Assembly: GCF_022570735.2 (NCBI RefSeq)
Contig: NZ_JANCNS010000001.1
Span: 372,001-436,000, forward strand
Reading direction: 5' to 3'
DNA from: Christiangramia oceanisediminis
GTDB taxonomy: Bacteria; Bacteroidota; Bacteroidia; Flavobacteriales; Flavobacteriaceae
Length of the DNA: 64,000 nt
Position 1 is the stretch's first letter. Each line of letters opens with the position of its first letter. Under the pieces are notes generated by a model. It saw nothing but the letters and a program-made list of their open reading frames with translations, had not been told where the DNA came from and made no database searches. Below, in pieces: positions 1-8,645 of this stretch. The translations under genes and the position numbers were made by a program.

Positions 1-171
1 ACTTACTTCAAGGTTTTTAAGCTTTCGCTCCTCATTCCAATTGTTGATTTGTAGTGCGATCAAAATCCCAATTACTACAAGAATAATTTCTCCGATGGCA
101 TAAAGTAGGTAGCGGTTAAACCTGTTTTCCCGGAGTAAGCGCCTGCGGATATTTCTGAAGAATTTAATCAT
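1..171 (-). CDS. DUF6090-type membrane protein, N-terminal part (runs off window start)
   Basis: Only the first 57 codons lie in the window; the gene continues beyond base 1. The start ATG is at 169-171 and the peptide opens MIKFFRNIRRRLLRENRF, followed by one hydrophobic segment (about residues 24-43) ending in QINNWNEE, the hallmark start of the DUF6090 paralogs that follow. It overlaps the stop of the next upstream gene by 8 bases (ATGATTAA, 164-171), so it is the last visible member of a translationally linked tandem array. Function unknown. The call rests on similarity to its neighbours and is firm as to family, not as to role. Confidence 0.85.
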   Translation of the reverse strand, partial: MIKFFRNIRRRLLRENRFNRYLLYAIGEIILVVIGILIALQINNWNEERKLKNLEVS

Positions 172-880
172 CAGAATTAAGCTCTTTTTTTATCATTTTT
201 ATAATATTCTCAGCCCGGGTTAAGGTCCGTTGATAGCTCTGTAAGATTCCAGAATTAATATTGGTTTTGATATCTATTGCATTTTGGATAAAAATTTTAT
301 CCTCTTGAGTAAGGGCAGCTTTCTCCAAGTGATAAATTCCTCCTTTCATCTTTAAGAGTGTTGGCCCTATCGTTTCACGTGTATAAACATCATTGGAATT
401 GTTCCATTGAGAAGTAAAATTGTTGAGATAGTTATAATAAACATATAGAGAATCTACTAACTTTTGATTCTTAATAAGGTCAAGTTTGCCCGTCGCAATC
501 AAATTCTCAATTACAGACTTTTGTGGTGAAAACCGGAAAATAGTGCTTAAATAGCGGGCAATGGAATCCTGTGTAAATTCTTTGGAATGTTCATCATGAA
601 TTTCTTCGCTCAATCTTTTAAATTCTTTCTCAGTCCTATCTATTTGCCGAATTCTAAATTTTAAGAAAATAGTGTCTTCCTGAATATTCTTTTCTAATTT
701 TTCCAGGTAAAACCGTTCCTGTTTACGATTGTGTTTGTAATTATTCCATTCATTTATCTGCAGGGCAATCAAAATCCCAATGACCACCAGAATGATCTCA
801 CCAATGGCATAAAGTAGGTAGCGGGTAAACCTGTTTTCCCGGAGCAAGCGCCTGCGGATATTTCTAAAGAGTTTGATCAT
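164..880 (-). CDS. DUF6090 family single-pass membrane protein (array copy)
   Basis: This 238-residue protein has a basic, arginine-rich start (FRNIRRRLLRENRFTRYL), one membrane segment (about residues 24-43) and a charged, mostly helical C-terminal part, presumably outside the cytoplasm. A motif around ENLIATGKLDLIKN recurs in modified form in the sibling copies. Its start is 7 bases after the stop of the upstream copy, and its stop overlaps the start of the downstream one by 8 bases. The family is widespread in Flavobacteriaceae and has no known function. There are no catalytic-looking residues or cysteine pairs; a membrane-anchored coiled-coil or scaffold role would be a guess. Confidence 0.85.
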   Translation of the reverse strand: MIKLFRNIRRRLLRENRFTRYLLYAIGEIILVVIGILIALQINEWNNYKHNRKQERFYLEKLEKNIQEDTIFLKFRIRQIDRTEKEFKRLSEEIHDEHSKEFTQDSIARYLSTIFRFSPQKSVIENLIATGKLDLIKNQKLVDSLYVYYNYLNNFTSQWNNSNDVYTRETIGPTLLKMKGGIYHLEKAALTQEDKIFIQNAIDIKTNINSGILQSYQRTLTRAENIIKMIKKELNSDD

Positions 881-887
881 CCGCTTC

Positions 888-1730
888 TTATACTTTTTCG
901 TTAGAAGAATACTTATTTAATACCTCCAGTAACTCATTGGTATATTCCAGCATTTCCTCATATCTACGATGTCTGTTAATATGAGCATTCCAGTACCAAT
1001 TAAAGGCTATAAATACATCCTTGCTTTTAAATAGTTCTTCTGGCTCTACAGGAAATGGTACCCGATCAATTTGTAATGGTGTTTTATTTAAACCTCTGGC
1101 TTTAATTTTTGCTATAACCCTTAAGGAATCAGGATTTTTCCAAGGTTCACGAAATTGAACTTCTTCTTCAAGAGTAAAAATATCATCCGGGAGTTGATGT
1201 TTAAATTTTTCCTGAGCTTTACGGAAATAGGTTTCTTCATAGCGATCTATATCCTTTAAGGTATAATCAACTTTTTCGAGGTATGTATTTATTGCAGTAC
1301 GCAACTCTAGATGGCTCAACAAATCTATCTTACCGGAATTAATAAGTGCTCTGGCTGTCCCCAGTGGTGGGCTGTACTGCCGACTAACCCCAATTGAATT
1401 CAGAAAATAACTAAGTGAATCCTTAGAGTATGGGACCTCATTTTTCCAAAAAAGACGTAGAATCTTGGCACTGGTCTGTGCTTTTTCTAGATACAAAGAA
1501 GAAACCTCCTTGATTTCATCCTGAGATTTCTGTAAATCGGACTGCATTTGGATTAAAACTTCGTTCTCCCATTGCTGCCTGTTTCTTTCATTGTTCCACT
1601 CATTTATCTGCAGGGCGATCAAAATCCCAATGACCACCAGAATGATCTCACCAACTGCATAAAGCAGGTAGCGTGTGAACCTGTTTTCACGAAGTAGACG
1701 CCGGCGTATGTTTCTGAAGAATTTAATCAT
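888..1730 (-). CDS. DUF6090 family single-pass membrane protein (array copy)
   Basis: I take the ATG at 1728-1730 as start, giving 280 residues that begin MIKFFRNIRRR like every other copy; an in-frame ATG 24 bases upstream would add an unconserved MQRPEKKN. The chosen start makes an 8-base ATGATTAA overlap with the upstream stop, the same junction found at three other places here. It has one N-terminal membrane segment, then a long charged helical region with the shared motif in the form ALINSGKIDLLSHLELR. The C-terminal half contains an aromatic stretch (FNWYWNAH) not seen in its neighbours. Function unknown. Confidence 0.85.
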   Translation of the reverse strand: MIKFFRNIRRRLLRENRFTRYLLYAVGEIILVVIGILIALQINEWNNERNRQQWENEVLIQMQSDLQKSQDEIKEVSSLYLEKAQTSAKILRLFWKNEVPYSKDSLSYFLNSIGVSRQYSPPLGTARALINSGKIDLLSHLELRTAINTYLEKVDYTLKDIDRYEETYFRKAQEKFKHQLPDDIFTLEEEVQFREPWKNPDSLRVIAKIKARGLNKTPLQIDRVPFPVEPEELFKSKDVFIAFNWYWNAHINRHRRYEEMLEYTNELLEVLNKYSSNEKV

Positions 1731-2472
1731 ATTCTTTTTTTCCGGTCTCTGCAATGAGTTGAACTAATACAAGCCTTAACTCTTTTAATACATTTCTAGT
1801 TTGCTGATACATGAATAGTTTATCATCAATATGATTTTCAAATTCAGGATCTAAAAACAAATTGCTATTATCCATACCAAGCAAGGATCTTCTATATCTA
1901 AAATTATGGTTGTTTACATCCACATTTCTCAAGGATCCATTTTGTTTAATGTAAGAAATAATTTCATCGCCTTTTTCTCCCGTACTTTGGTCAACATCTC
2001 TCAGTTTGTTCATTAGTCGTGACCATTTATAGAGTAAAAGTTTGAGTCTTTCATTCTTGAGATCTGCAATACTTCCGGAATTACCCAGATTATTAAGCAA
2101 ATATTCACTTGGTCTCCAGCTTGGGGAATAAAGGGCTTTGGAGAGCAAACTATCCAGCTGAGTTTTAGATTTTGTTTGCTGGGATGGTTTAAAATGATCA
2201 AAAACCTCTTCCAGGGATAGAATTAATTTATCCATTTCTCTAGATACGGAATCTAATTCCGTCAGATTATCCCGGAATTCGGTGTGCAAATTTTCCAATA
2301 ACTTGTGTTTTCTAATATCCGCCTTTCGGTTTTCATTCCAATTGTTGATCTGAAGAGCAATTAGAATCCCAATTACCACCAGGATGATCTCCCCAACCGC
2401 ATAGATCAGGTACCGGGTAAACCTGTTTTCCCGGAGTAGTCGGCGGCGGATATTTCTGAAGAATTTAATCAT
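1723..2472 (-). CDS. DUF6090 family single-pass membrane protein (array copy)
   Basis: This 249-residue copy has the conserved 45-residue start and a membrane segment at about 24-43. The body is helical and charged, carrying the family motif as NNLGNSGSIADLKNERL. The first 108 coding bases (2365-2472) differ from those of the next upstream copy (3125-3232) at one position only by my count, although the bodies share little, which suggests recent gene conversion or duplication of the 5' end. The stop and start both overlap their neighbours by 8 bases. Function unknown. Confidence 0.85.
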   Translation of the reverse strand: MIKFFRNIRRRLLRENRFTRYLIYAVGEIILVVIGILIALQINNWNENRKADIRKHKLLENLHTEFRDNLTELDSVSREMDKLILSLEEVFDHFKPSQQTKSKTQLDSLLSKALYSPSWRPSEYLLNNLGNSGSIADLKNERLKLLLYKWSRLMNKLRDVDQSTGEKGDEIISYIKQNGSLRNVDVNNHNFRYRRSLLGMDNSNLFLDPEFENHIDDKLFMYQQTRNVLKELRLVLVQLIAETGKKEYD

Positions 2473-3232
2473 GTTCGGAATAGTAAGTATATTCTAAAAA
2501 TTTTACCAGAGCCTCTGTTCTTTTAAGATGTCCTTCTAAATAGTCTTCGGAGATATAGGTTTGCACGACACCATTAAAAAGATGAATTTTATTGAAATAT
2601 TCCAATTGCAGAGCAGTGTCGGTACTTATTCTAGGAAATTTCTTTCCAGTTTCCTTACCATCATCAAAGTATTCCTTTTCAAAAAAAAGATAATTATGAA
2701 AAAGCTTATTTTGGAGATTTAGGGCTTCCCAGTAAACTTTATCATATACCTGAGTCTGTATTCCCAGATCTTCGAGACTCATCAAAAATGCTGCTAATGA
2801 ATCTGCAACCTGTTCCCTTATTACCGACTTTTCCAAATTCGGAAGTCGGGAAAGAGTTCGGTTTTGATTTTGAAAAGTGGTTTTATTCAGCAGGCTTAAT
2901 AAAGACAATTTATAAAGTACGTTCTGATTGTCAAGATCATTCACCTTTTGCGAATAGGTTAATAGACTATCCAGCCTTTCGGTTTTTATCTGGTTTCGAT
3001 CAATAACTTCATCTAATAAACTGAGATCATTCCTTAAATCTGTAATCATATCTGTCATCAATCCCCTCTCTAATTTTCTGTCCTGTTGGTTTTCGTTCCA
3101 GTTATTGATCTGCAAAGCGATCAAAATCCCAATTACCACCAGGATGATCTCCCCAACTGCATAGATCAGGTACCGGGTAAACCTGTTTTCCCGGAGTAGT
3201 CGGCGGCGGATATTTCTGAAGAATTTAATCAT
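2465..3232 (-). CDS. DUF6090 family single-pass membrane protein (array copy)
   Basis: I place the start at the ATG in 3230-3232 (255 residues, beginning MIKFFRNIRRR). A longer in-frame start at 3286 would prepend MIIIKLFRNYWKNFRKIL, which is encoded inside the upstream gene and is absent from the siblings. The protein has the conserved anchor, then a helical body in which the usual SG motif is hard to see (SRLPNLEKSVIREQVADSL occupies its place), so this is one of the more divergent bodies. It overlaps the neighbouring copies by 8 bases on both sides. Function unknown. Confidence 0.83.
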   Translation of the reverse strand: MIKFFRNIRRRLLRENRFTRYLIYAVGEIILVVIGILIALQINNWNENQQDRKLERGLMTDMITDLRNDLSLLDEVIDRNQIKTERLDSLLTYSQKVNDLDNQNVLYKLSLLSLLNKTTFQNQNRTLSRLPNLEKSVIREQVADSLAAFLMSLEDLGIQTQVYDKVYWEALNLQNKLFHNYLFFEKEYFDDGKETGKKFPRISTDTALQLEYFNKIHLFNGVVQTYISEDYLEGHLKRTEALVKFLEYTYYSEHD

Positions 3233-4001
3233 CAAGATTTTTCTGAAGTTTTTCCAATAATTCCTGAATAGCTTTATGATAATCAACGATCATTCTATCT
3301 TCGCTCCAGGTTCCCCTTATAACCGCTTTTAAGGCATCTTCGATTTCTGGCCTGGCTCTTAATGAAATTAGAGTTTGGTCAGCATACGGAATAATAGAAT
3401 CGGGATATACGGAAGGGTCTTCATTAGCATCCCGAATATTGTAGACCCAACGCTGAGCCTCCAAGGGCATGGCAGATACGGCATATGGTAAGTATTGTTC
3501 GAAAACCCTTGACTTTTGCAATTCCTGACTCGATTTCATAAAGTCATCCAACCTATAATACGCTGCAACCTCTTCCCGTATGGATTTTTCCATGAATTGA
3601 ATATTACCAGTTGCAATAAGGTCTTCGTAAGTTGCTCTTGCCATTTGAGGAAGCCCGAACCGCCCTGCCTGATCAACCTGAACCAAAAATAGACCCGGAT
3701 TTTTATAATAATTAGATTTTATATTATTAAGAACTTCGTTCGCAGCTTTCCTCCTGTTGGCAACTGCTTTCTCTAGGCGATCTAAGGATTGTACATCCTG
3801 CCTTAAATCGTGCTGGATATTAATTAAATACTGTTTCGCTAATTTTTGTTCCTGTATATTCCGATTCCAATTATTTACCTGCAAAGCGATCAAAATCCCA
3901 ATTACCACCAGGATGATCTCCCCAATTGCATAGATCAGGTACCGGGTAAACCTGTTTTCCCGGAGTAGCCGCCGGCGGATATTTCTGAAGAATTTGATCA
4001 T
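3225..4001 (-). CDS. DUF6090 family single-pass membrane protein (first copy of array)
   Basis: This 258-residue protein is the first of the array in transcription order. It starts 6 bases after the stop of the NTF2-like gene, so the array is probably co-transcribed with that gene and the tricorn-like protease. It has a conserved N-terminal anchor, then a helical domain with the motif EDLIATGNIQFMEKSIREEV. Its first 108 bases differ from those of the next copy at about four positions. The stop overlaps the next start by 8 bases. Function unknown. Confidence 0.85.
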   Translation of the reverse strand: MIKFFRNIRRRLLRENRFTRYLIYAIGEIILVVIGILIALQVNNWNRNIQEQKLAKQYLINIQHDLRQDVQSLDRLEKAVANRRKAANEVLNNIKSNYYKNPGLFLVQVDQAGRFGLPQMARATYEDLIATGNIQFMEKSIREEVAAYYRLDDFMKSSQELQKSRVFEQYLPYAVSAMPLEAQRWVYNIRDANEDPSVYPDSIIPYADQTLISLRARPEIEDALKAVIRGTWSEDRMIVDYHKAIQELLEKLQKNLDD

Positions 4002-4007
4002 TCTTTA

Positions 4008-4445
4008 CTACTTGGCCCTTTCCTTGGTAGCCTGCCAGTTCACCGCTTCCCATTGCCCATTTCGTTTTACGAATGTGCCGCTGTTCAGGTAGGTATTCTT
4101 TTCTCCGGCGTACGCTTCTCCCACCAGTCGAAAAGCAACTATAGCCGTATCATCATAAATATTGATCTGCACATCTTCTGCAGACCAAACCATGCTATTC
4201 CCGGAATCCTCTTCTGCATTTCTCACACCATTCATGAGCTGCTCTTTCCCAAAGCGTTCACCAGAAGAACTGGTATAGATGAGATCTTCAGCCCAAAACC
4301 GGTCGTGGATTTCCAGATCATTCTTCCCGGCCCCCTCAAGGAAATCATCAAGCAACCGGGTCAATTCTTTTTTAGCCTGCTCATCCTGGGATTGAACGAA
4401 CTGCGGTATAGCCACTAATAGCAGGATCACGATAAATCTTTTCAT
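4008..4445 (-). CDS. Exported NTF2-like / DUF4440 family protein
   Basis: This 145-residue protein has a clear signal peptide (MKRFIVILLLVAIPQFVQSQ). The mature part looks like an NTF2/SnoaL fold of the DUF4440 type: an N-terminal helix ending in LLDDFLEGAGKND, a D-x-x-x-AEDLIY segment, then alternating strands (DTAIVAFRLVGEAY, GTFVKRNGQWEAVNWQATK). Such proteins bind small ligands or act as accessory domains, so no specific reaction can be assigned. It sits 6 bases after the tricorn-like protease gene and 6 bases before the DUF6090 array, which implies one operon. Confidence 0.8.
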   Translation of the reverse strand: MKRFIVILLLVAIPQFVQSQDEQAKKELTRLLDDFLEGAGKNDLEIHDRFWAEDLIYTSSSGERFGKEQLMNGVRNAEEDSGNSMVWSAEDVQINIYDDTAIVAFRLVGEAYAGEKNTYLNSGTFVKRNGQWEAVNWQATKERAK

Positions 4446-4451
4446 AATAAT

Positions 4452-7400
4452 CTAGTTATTACCTCGAATTGGATAAGGTGGCGTCTCCATCTCTTTTGGC
4501 GGATTATTCCTGAGCTGCTCCATTACTACTTCTATGGCTTTTTGCAGTTGCGGATCGTTGCCTTTGATCACCTCCTTAGGCAGTTGCTCTACCTCGATAT
4601 CTGGCGGAACTCCTTCATTTTCTACCCTGAAACCGTCCTCAGTATAGAAAGCTACATTAGGGGCGGTAACGATCCCTCCATCGATAAATTCAGGATACCC
4701 CAGCACTCCAACGAGCCCGCCCCAGGTTCTTTTTCCTATAATGGTTCCCAGCTCGAATTTTCGGAACATCCAGGGCAGGTAATCCCCACCGGAACCAGCC
4801 GTCTCATCGATCAGCATCACCTTTGGGCCCTGTATGGAAGCGCTTGGCGATTTAAGATCTTTCCCGTAGCGGAAGTTCCAGTAAGCCTGCTGTGGTTTTT
4901 TCAGCATGTCTATATAATAATCGGCCAGCTGCCCGCCTCCATTAAAACGTTCATCTATGATGACCGCCTTTTTATCAGCCTGCGGAAAGAAATACCGCTT
5001 GAAATACTCGTGCCCTGCATCTGCCGTATTCGGAACATAGACGTAGGCCACCTGTCCATTGGTAGCCTCATTAACCTTTTTGATATTTCCTTCGATCCAG
5101 TCTCGATTTCTGAGGTCTCGCTCGCTCTCAACCGGGATCACCTTTTCTATCCGGGAATTGTTACTGTTCGGGCTCGGACTCACGGTGATGCTTACAATCT
5201 TATTGGCTGTGTTTTCAAAGAATTTAAAAAGGTTATCGCTGGCCGTCATTTCCTGCCCGTTGACCGCCAGGATATAATCACCTTCATTTACGTTTACGCC
5301 GGGTTCAGTTAATGGGGAACGCATATCCGGGTTCCAGTTCAAACCTCCGTAGATCTTCTTGATCCTGTATCGATCATTGTCGACTTCATAATCGGCTCCC
5401 AGCAAGCCACCCTGAATATTTTCAGCGGTTTCGAACTCATCACCCCTACTCGAGAAACGATGGTGCCCTACACCCAGTTCACTGAACATCCACTCCATCA
5501 CCTGGTACAGATCGCTCCTGGTGGTCACATGTGGCAGGAACTGGCTGTATTTATCTTTCATCTGTACCCAGTCTGCACCATGCATGCCCGGATCATAAAA
5601 ATAGTCCCTGTTCACTCTCCAGGCCTCGTGAAAAATATTATTCCACTCGGCTCTCGGGTCTATCTTCACCTCAACGCTACCTAATTGCAGTGCCTGTTTA
5701 TCCGGTTTTTTGCCAAGGCTGGCAATTCCGGTTTTACCTTGCATCTCGTAAAGAATCTTTTCCCCATTTGCGGAGATCTCATAAGCTGAAGCCGGCATCA
5801 CCAGGGTGTCTTTTTTCTCCTTCAGGTCGTATTTTCTCAATTCGCCAGTGCCGTAATTGTGATGAACGAACTTCAGATAATAGAGTTCGCCTTCCTTAGG
5901 TGCTTCCAGGTGATCATATAATCCGGCCGAAACAGGTATATCCACGATTCGGTTTTCCAGGTTTTCGAAATCTATTCTCAAGGCAGGAGTTTCAGCCTTT
6001 TTATCTTTTTCCTCATCCTGCTTTTTCTTTTTCTCTGCGGCTTCTTCCTTTTGAATGACCTCCACATCATTCTCCTTAAAGAAAGGCGAAACCACATCTT
6101 TTTGAAGAGTAACCAGGTATAGCGAGCTGCTCATTTCCATATCCTGGTTAGACTGGTCGAACCAGTTCACCACCGGCCCTGCATCTGTTGATGCCAGCAT
6201 ATACAGGTATTTTCCGCTAGGGTCAAATTCAGGAGACATCACATTGGAGTATCCATCTGAAACCGGGTACGATTTATTCTGATCCAGTGAATAAACAAAG
6301 GCCTGCTCAAAATTGGTCCCGGTAATGATGGTATAGGTAATCCACTTGGAGTCATGAGACCAGTCTCCAAACAACTCCCTGAAAACGCCCGGGGTATACA
6401 TCACATCTGAGGCCACCCGGGTTGTTGAATTTTTATTGAGATCATAGATATACAGGCTGCGACTGTTATCTACAAAGGCTATCTTCTTACTATCAGGAGA
6501 CCAATGCGGATACGCATAGAAACCAGCCCCATCTAATTTCACCTTTTTTACCGGGCTGCTTCCATTCTGATCGTATAAGTGCAGGGCATATTCTCCCGAT
6601 TCATCAGAAAAATAGGCGATCGTTTTAGCATCTGGGGACCAGGAAGGATATTTTTCATGTACCCCAGTGGTGTTGGTGATATTTAAAGGGTCGCCCTTTT
6701 CTGCCGGAAAGGTGACAATATCTCCACGGTAATCCATCACCACCCTTGCCGCGCTGGGTGAGAGGGAGTGACTTCGAACATACTGGTCTCCTTTTACAAA
6801 ACGTGGCCTCAATTCCAGAAGATCGGTGGCGATCCCAATTTTAATACGATCTGTTGTTCCGCTTCCAGGATCCAGCCTATGCAGGTAACCTGCCTGGGAA
6901 AAGATAATCTCATTTTTGCCTGCTGAAAGGTCGGTTACCGGAAAATCTTCAAAATTCGTATGTTTAGTTACCTGCCTGGATGCCGGGTCATAACTGTAAA
7001 TATTAAATTCCCCATCCCGATCGCTTTTAAAAAAGACCTTGCCATTAAGCCACTGAGGTTTGGAATCGTTACTTCCTCCTTCAGGTTTCGGAATTTCGGT
7101 TACTTCATAGGAATTCGTATCATAGATCCATATCCTTGTAGCAGTTCCTCCGCGATAATTCTTCCACTGGTTAAATCGGTCGCCAAGCGGTGTATAGGCA
7201 ATATAGCTACCGTCGCTGTTATAAGAAGCCCAACTGGCATGCGGAATTTCCAAGGGCTCTACATTTCCATTTTCGATGTCTACATTATATAGTTTGGCGT
7301 ATCGATTGGTAAAAACATCACGCTGGGAAAGGAATAGTACCTTTTTCCCATCAGGTGTAAAATCACGAACAACATCGGGATAGGGATGCCAGGTAAGTCT

Positions 7401-7718
7401 TTTAGGAATCCCACCTTCCGTTGGCACTACGTAGACATCGGTATTCCCGTCATATTCCGCACTAAAAGCAATGCTTTTTCCGTCCGGAGAAAATACCGGG
7501 TTCCGCTCTACCCCTTCATCTACGGTAAGCCTTTTAGGGTAGGAACCATCCCGGTTAGCGACCCATAGGTCTTCGGCATAGATAAAGGCGATCTTCGAAT
7601 CGCTGATCGCAGGCTCATGAAGCAGGCGGGTATCATCCTTATCGATTTCCAGGTCCTGGGCCCGGGTATAGATTGAACATAATAATAGACATAATCCTAG
7701 GAGCGATAGTTGTTTCAT
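4452..7718 (-). CDS. Tricorn-type S41 family serine peptidase, exported
   Basis: This 1088-residue protein has a signal peptide (about residues 1-20). Two beta-propeller regions (about 25-550) carry repeated TolB/WD-like blades such as NPVFSPDGKSIAFSAEYDG and YPSWSPDAKTIAYFSDES. A lysine/glutamate-rich linker follows (about 553-578), then the core domain, a PDZ-like segment (GVNVNEGDYILAVNGQEM) and the S41 peptidase domain. Its nucleophile is most likely Ser976 in TAGSGGDYLPW. Length and order match tricorn protease homologs, which degrade oligopeptides; here the signal peptide implies periplasmic action. It is the first gene of the operon leading into the DUF6090 array. Confidence 0.93.
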   Translation of the reverse strand: MKQLSLLGLCLLLCSIYTRAQDLEIDKDDTRLLHEPAISDSKIAFIYAEDLWVANRDGSYPKRLTVDEGVERNPVFSPDGKSIAFSAEYDGNTDVYVVPTEGGIPKRLTWHPYPDVVRDFTPDGKKVLFLSQRDVFTNRYAKLYNVDIENGNVEPLEIPHASWASYNSDGSYIAYTPLGDRFNQWKNYRGGTATRIWIYDTNSYEVTEIPKPEGGSNDSKPQWLNGKVFFKSDRDGEFNIYSYDPASRQVTKHTNFEDFPVTDLSAGKNEIIFSQAGYLHRLDPGSGTTDRIKIGIATDLLELRPRFVKGDQYVRSHSLSPSAARVVMDYRGDIVTFPAEKGDPLNITNTTGVHEKYPSWSPDAKTIAYFSDESGEYALHLYDQNGSSPVKKVKLDGAGFYAYPHWSPDSKKIAFVDNSRSLYIYDLNKNSTTRVASDVMYTPGVFRELFGDWSHDSKWITYTIITGTNFEQAFVYSLDQNKSYPVSDGYSNVMSPEFDPSGKYLYMLASTDAGPVVNWFDQSNQDMEMSSSLYLVTLQKDVVSPFFKENDVEVIQKEEAAEKKKKQDEEKDKKAETPALRIDFENLENRIVDIPVSAGLYDHLEAPKEGELYYLKFVHHNYGTGELRKYDLKEKKDTLVMPASAYEISANGEKILYEMQGKTGIASLGKKPDKQALQLGSVEVKIDPRAEWNNIFHEAWRVNRDYFYDPGMHGADWVQMKDKYSQFLPHVTTRSDLYQVMEWMFSELGVGHHRFSSRGDEFETAENIQGGLLGADYEVDNDRYRIKKIYGGLNWNPDMRSPLTEPGVNVNEGDYILAVNGQEMTASDNLFKFFENTANKIVSITVSPSPNSNNSRIEKVIPVESERDLRNRDWIEGNIKKVNEATNGQVAYVYVPNTADAGHEYFKRYFFPQADKKAVIIDERFNGGGQLADYYIDMLKKPQQAYWNFRYGKDLKSPSASIQGPKVMLIDETAGSGGDYLPWMFRKFELGTIIGKRTWGGLVGVLGYPEFIDGGIVTAPNVAFYTEDGFRVENEGVPPDIEVEQLPKEVIKGNDPQLQKAIEVVMEQLRNNPPKEMETPPYPIRGNN

Positions 7719-7816
7719 TAAAGTACTGATTGGTTAATAATTAGGCCGATTGCATCCCCAAAAAAAAAGATTGGAGCTGGCGCTTAATTGAAGGTAATAA
7801 ATTAATTCTATCCCGC

Positions 7817-8152
7817 TCAATAAATGATATTGTCGAGGATCTTCTTCAGGTTCAGCTCCATGAGCAAATATTTTTTATCGCTTAAGAATATCCGGTTCAT
7901 TTCAAATTTTAAATGGTCCAGTTCCCGATGGGAATATTCATGAAGCGCGATGGCATCACCAATTTTATCCAGGCTATCATTTTCATTATCCCGAATGAAT
8001 TCGCTGTAGATCTTCTCAAAACTCATTTCGTCCACATTCATCCTTATCAGCTCGATTTCTTCAGGAGTGATGTGATTGTCGGCATTCGCACACATCAATA
8101 AGATGTAGGCCTGCAATTCGGTTTTGGACCATTGCCCGTTTTGTGTTTTCAT
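7817..8152 (-). CDS. TerB-like small protein
   Basis: This 111-residue soluble, highly charged, all-helical protein has no signal peptide. The pattern WSKTELQAYILLMCANADNHITPEE resembles the start of TerB/TerB-like domains (helix, then an acidic loop after a conserved Ala-x-Ala-Asp). TerB domains are linked to tellurite resistance and stress modules, but no other ter gene is nearby, so that function should not be transferred. It is a paralog of the next upstream gene (8189-8533), with the same layout and about the same length. They are 36 bases apart and probably co-transcribed. Confidence 0.7.
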   Translation of the reverse strand: MKTQNGQWSKTELQAYILLMCANADNHITPEEIELIRMNVDEMSFEKIYSEFIRDNENDSLDKIGDAIALHEYSHRELDHLKFEMNRIFLSDKKYLLMELNLKKILDNIIY

Positions 8153-8188
8153 AATACTTTTATTAAAGAGATATATCTTCTGAAGATT

Positions 8189-8533
8189 TTAGCCAAGGAT
8201 TTCCATCAGCATTTCTTCCAGTTTTCGCTCACTCTCGCTGATGTAGTCATTGGCCAGGAACATCTCATGAATTTCGGTCTTTAACTCTTCCCTTTCATCT
8301 TTGCTAAACTCATGATGCTCCAGCGCATTCCTGATTTTACGAATTCGTTCATTCTCCGAATCATTTAAATACTCGTTATAGATCCGGTCAAAGCTTTCAC
8401 CGTCAACCCGGGTACTAATGAACCTAAGTTCGGTGGGCGTTTGAACAAAATCGGCCTCCGAGCATAATAGGAGCACGTAAATTTTGAGCTCTTCACGGCT
8501 CCACCTTTGATCCTTCTGCCTGGTTTTGGTCAT
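8189..8533 (-). CDS. TerB-like small protein, paralog of neighbour
   Basis: This 114-residue protein is the tandem sibling of the gene at 7817-8152: both open with W-S-[KR]-x-E-L-x-x-Y-[IV]-L-L-[ML]-C and continue with a FDRIYNEYLNDSEN / FEKIYSEFIRDNEN block. It is cytoplasmic and helical, with no catalytic residues apparent. The acidic loop after CSEADF is kept but differs from the sibling (VQTPTEL against HITPEEI), which could mean different metal or partner binding. Family assignment to the TerB fold is by pattern only. Confidence 0.7.
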   Translation of the reverse strand: MTKTRQKDQRWSREELKIYVLLLCSEADFVQTPTELRFISTRVDGESFDRIYNEYLNDSENERIRKIRNALEHHEFSKDEREELKTEIHEMFLANDYISESERKLEEMLMEILG

Positions 8534-8604
8534 AGTTGTAGGATTTCAGTTAAGATTTCAGAATGCCTTCTTAACCCATTTTCAAGAAATAAGAAGCAAA
8601 CCAA

Positions 8605-8623
8605 AGCCGGCATCAAACCGGCT
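8605..8623 (-). terminator. Possible weak hairpin downstream of 8646-9077
   Basis: The inverted repeat AGCCGG / CCGGCT is separated by 7 bases. No run of T follows on the minus strand, so it is a doubtful terminator and may be only a local palindrome. Confidence 0.3.
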
Positions 8624-8645
8624 CGAACCTGGTCGCTTTTTGGTA

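Noticed and set aside
8600-8645. TTCGA-containing sequence like a tRNA T arm on the minus strand
   Set aside because: The supposed T stem has a mismatch, the loop is not of the right form, and no acceptor, D or anticodon arm can be built around it.
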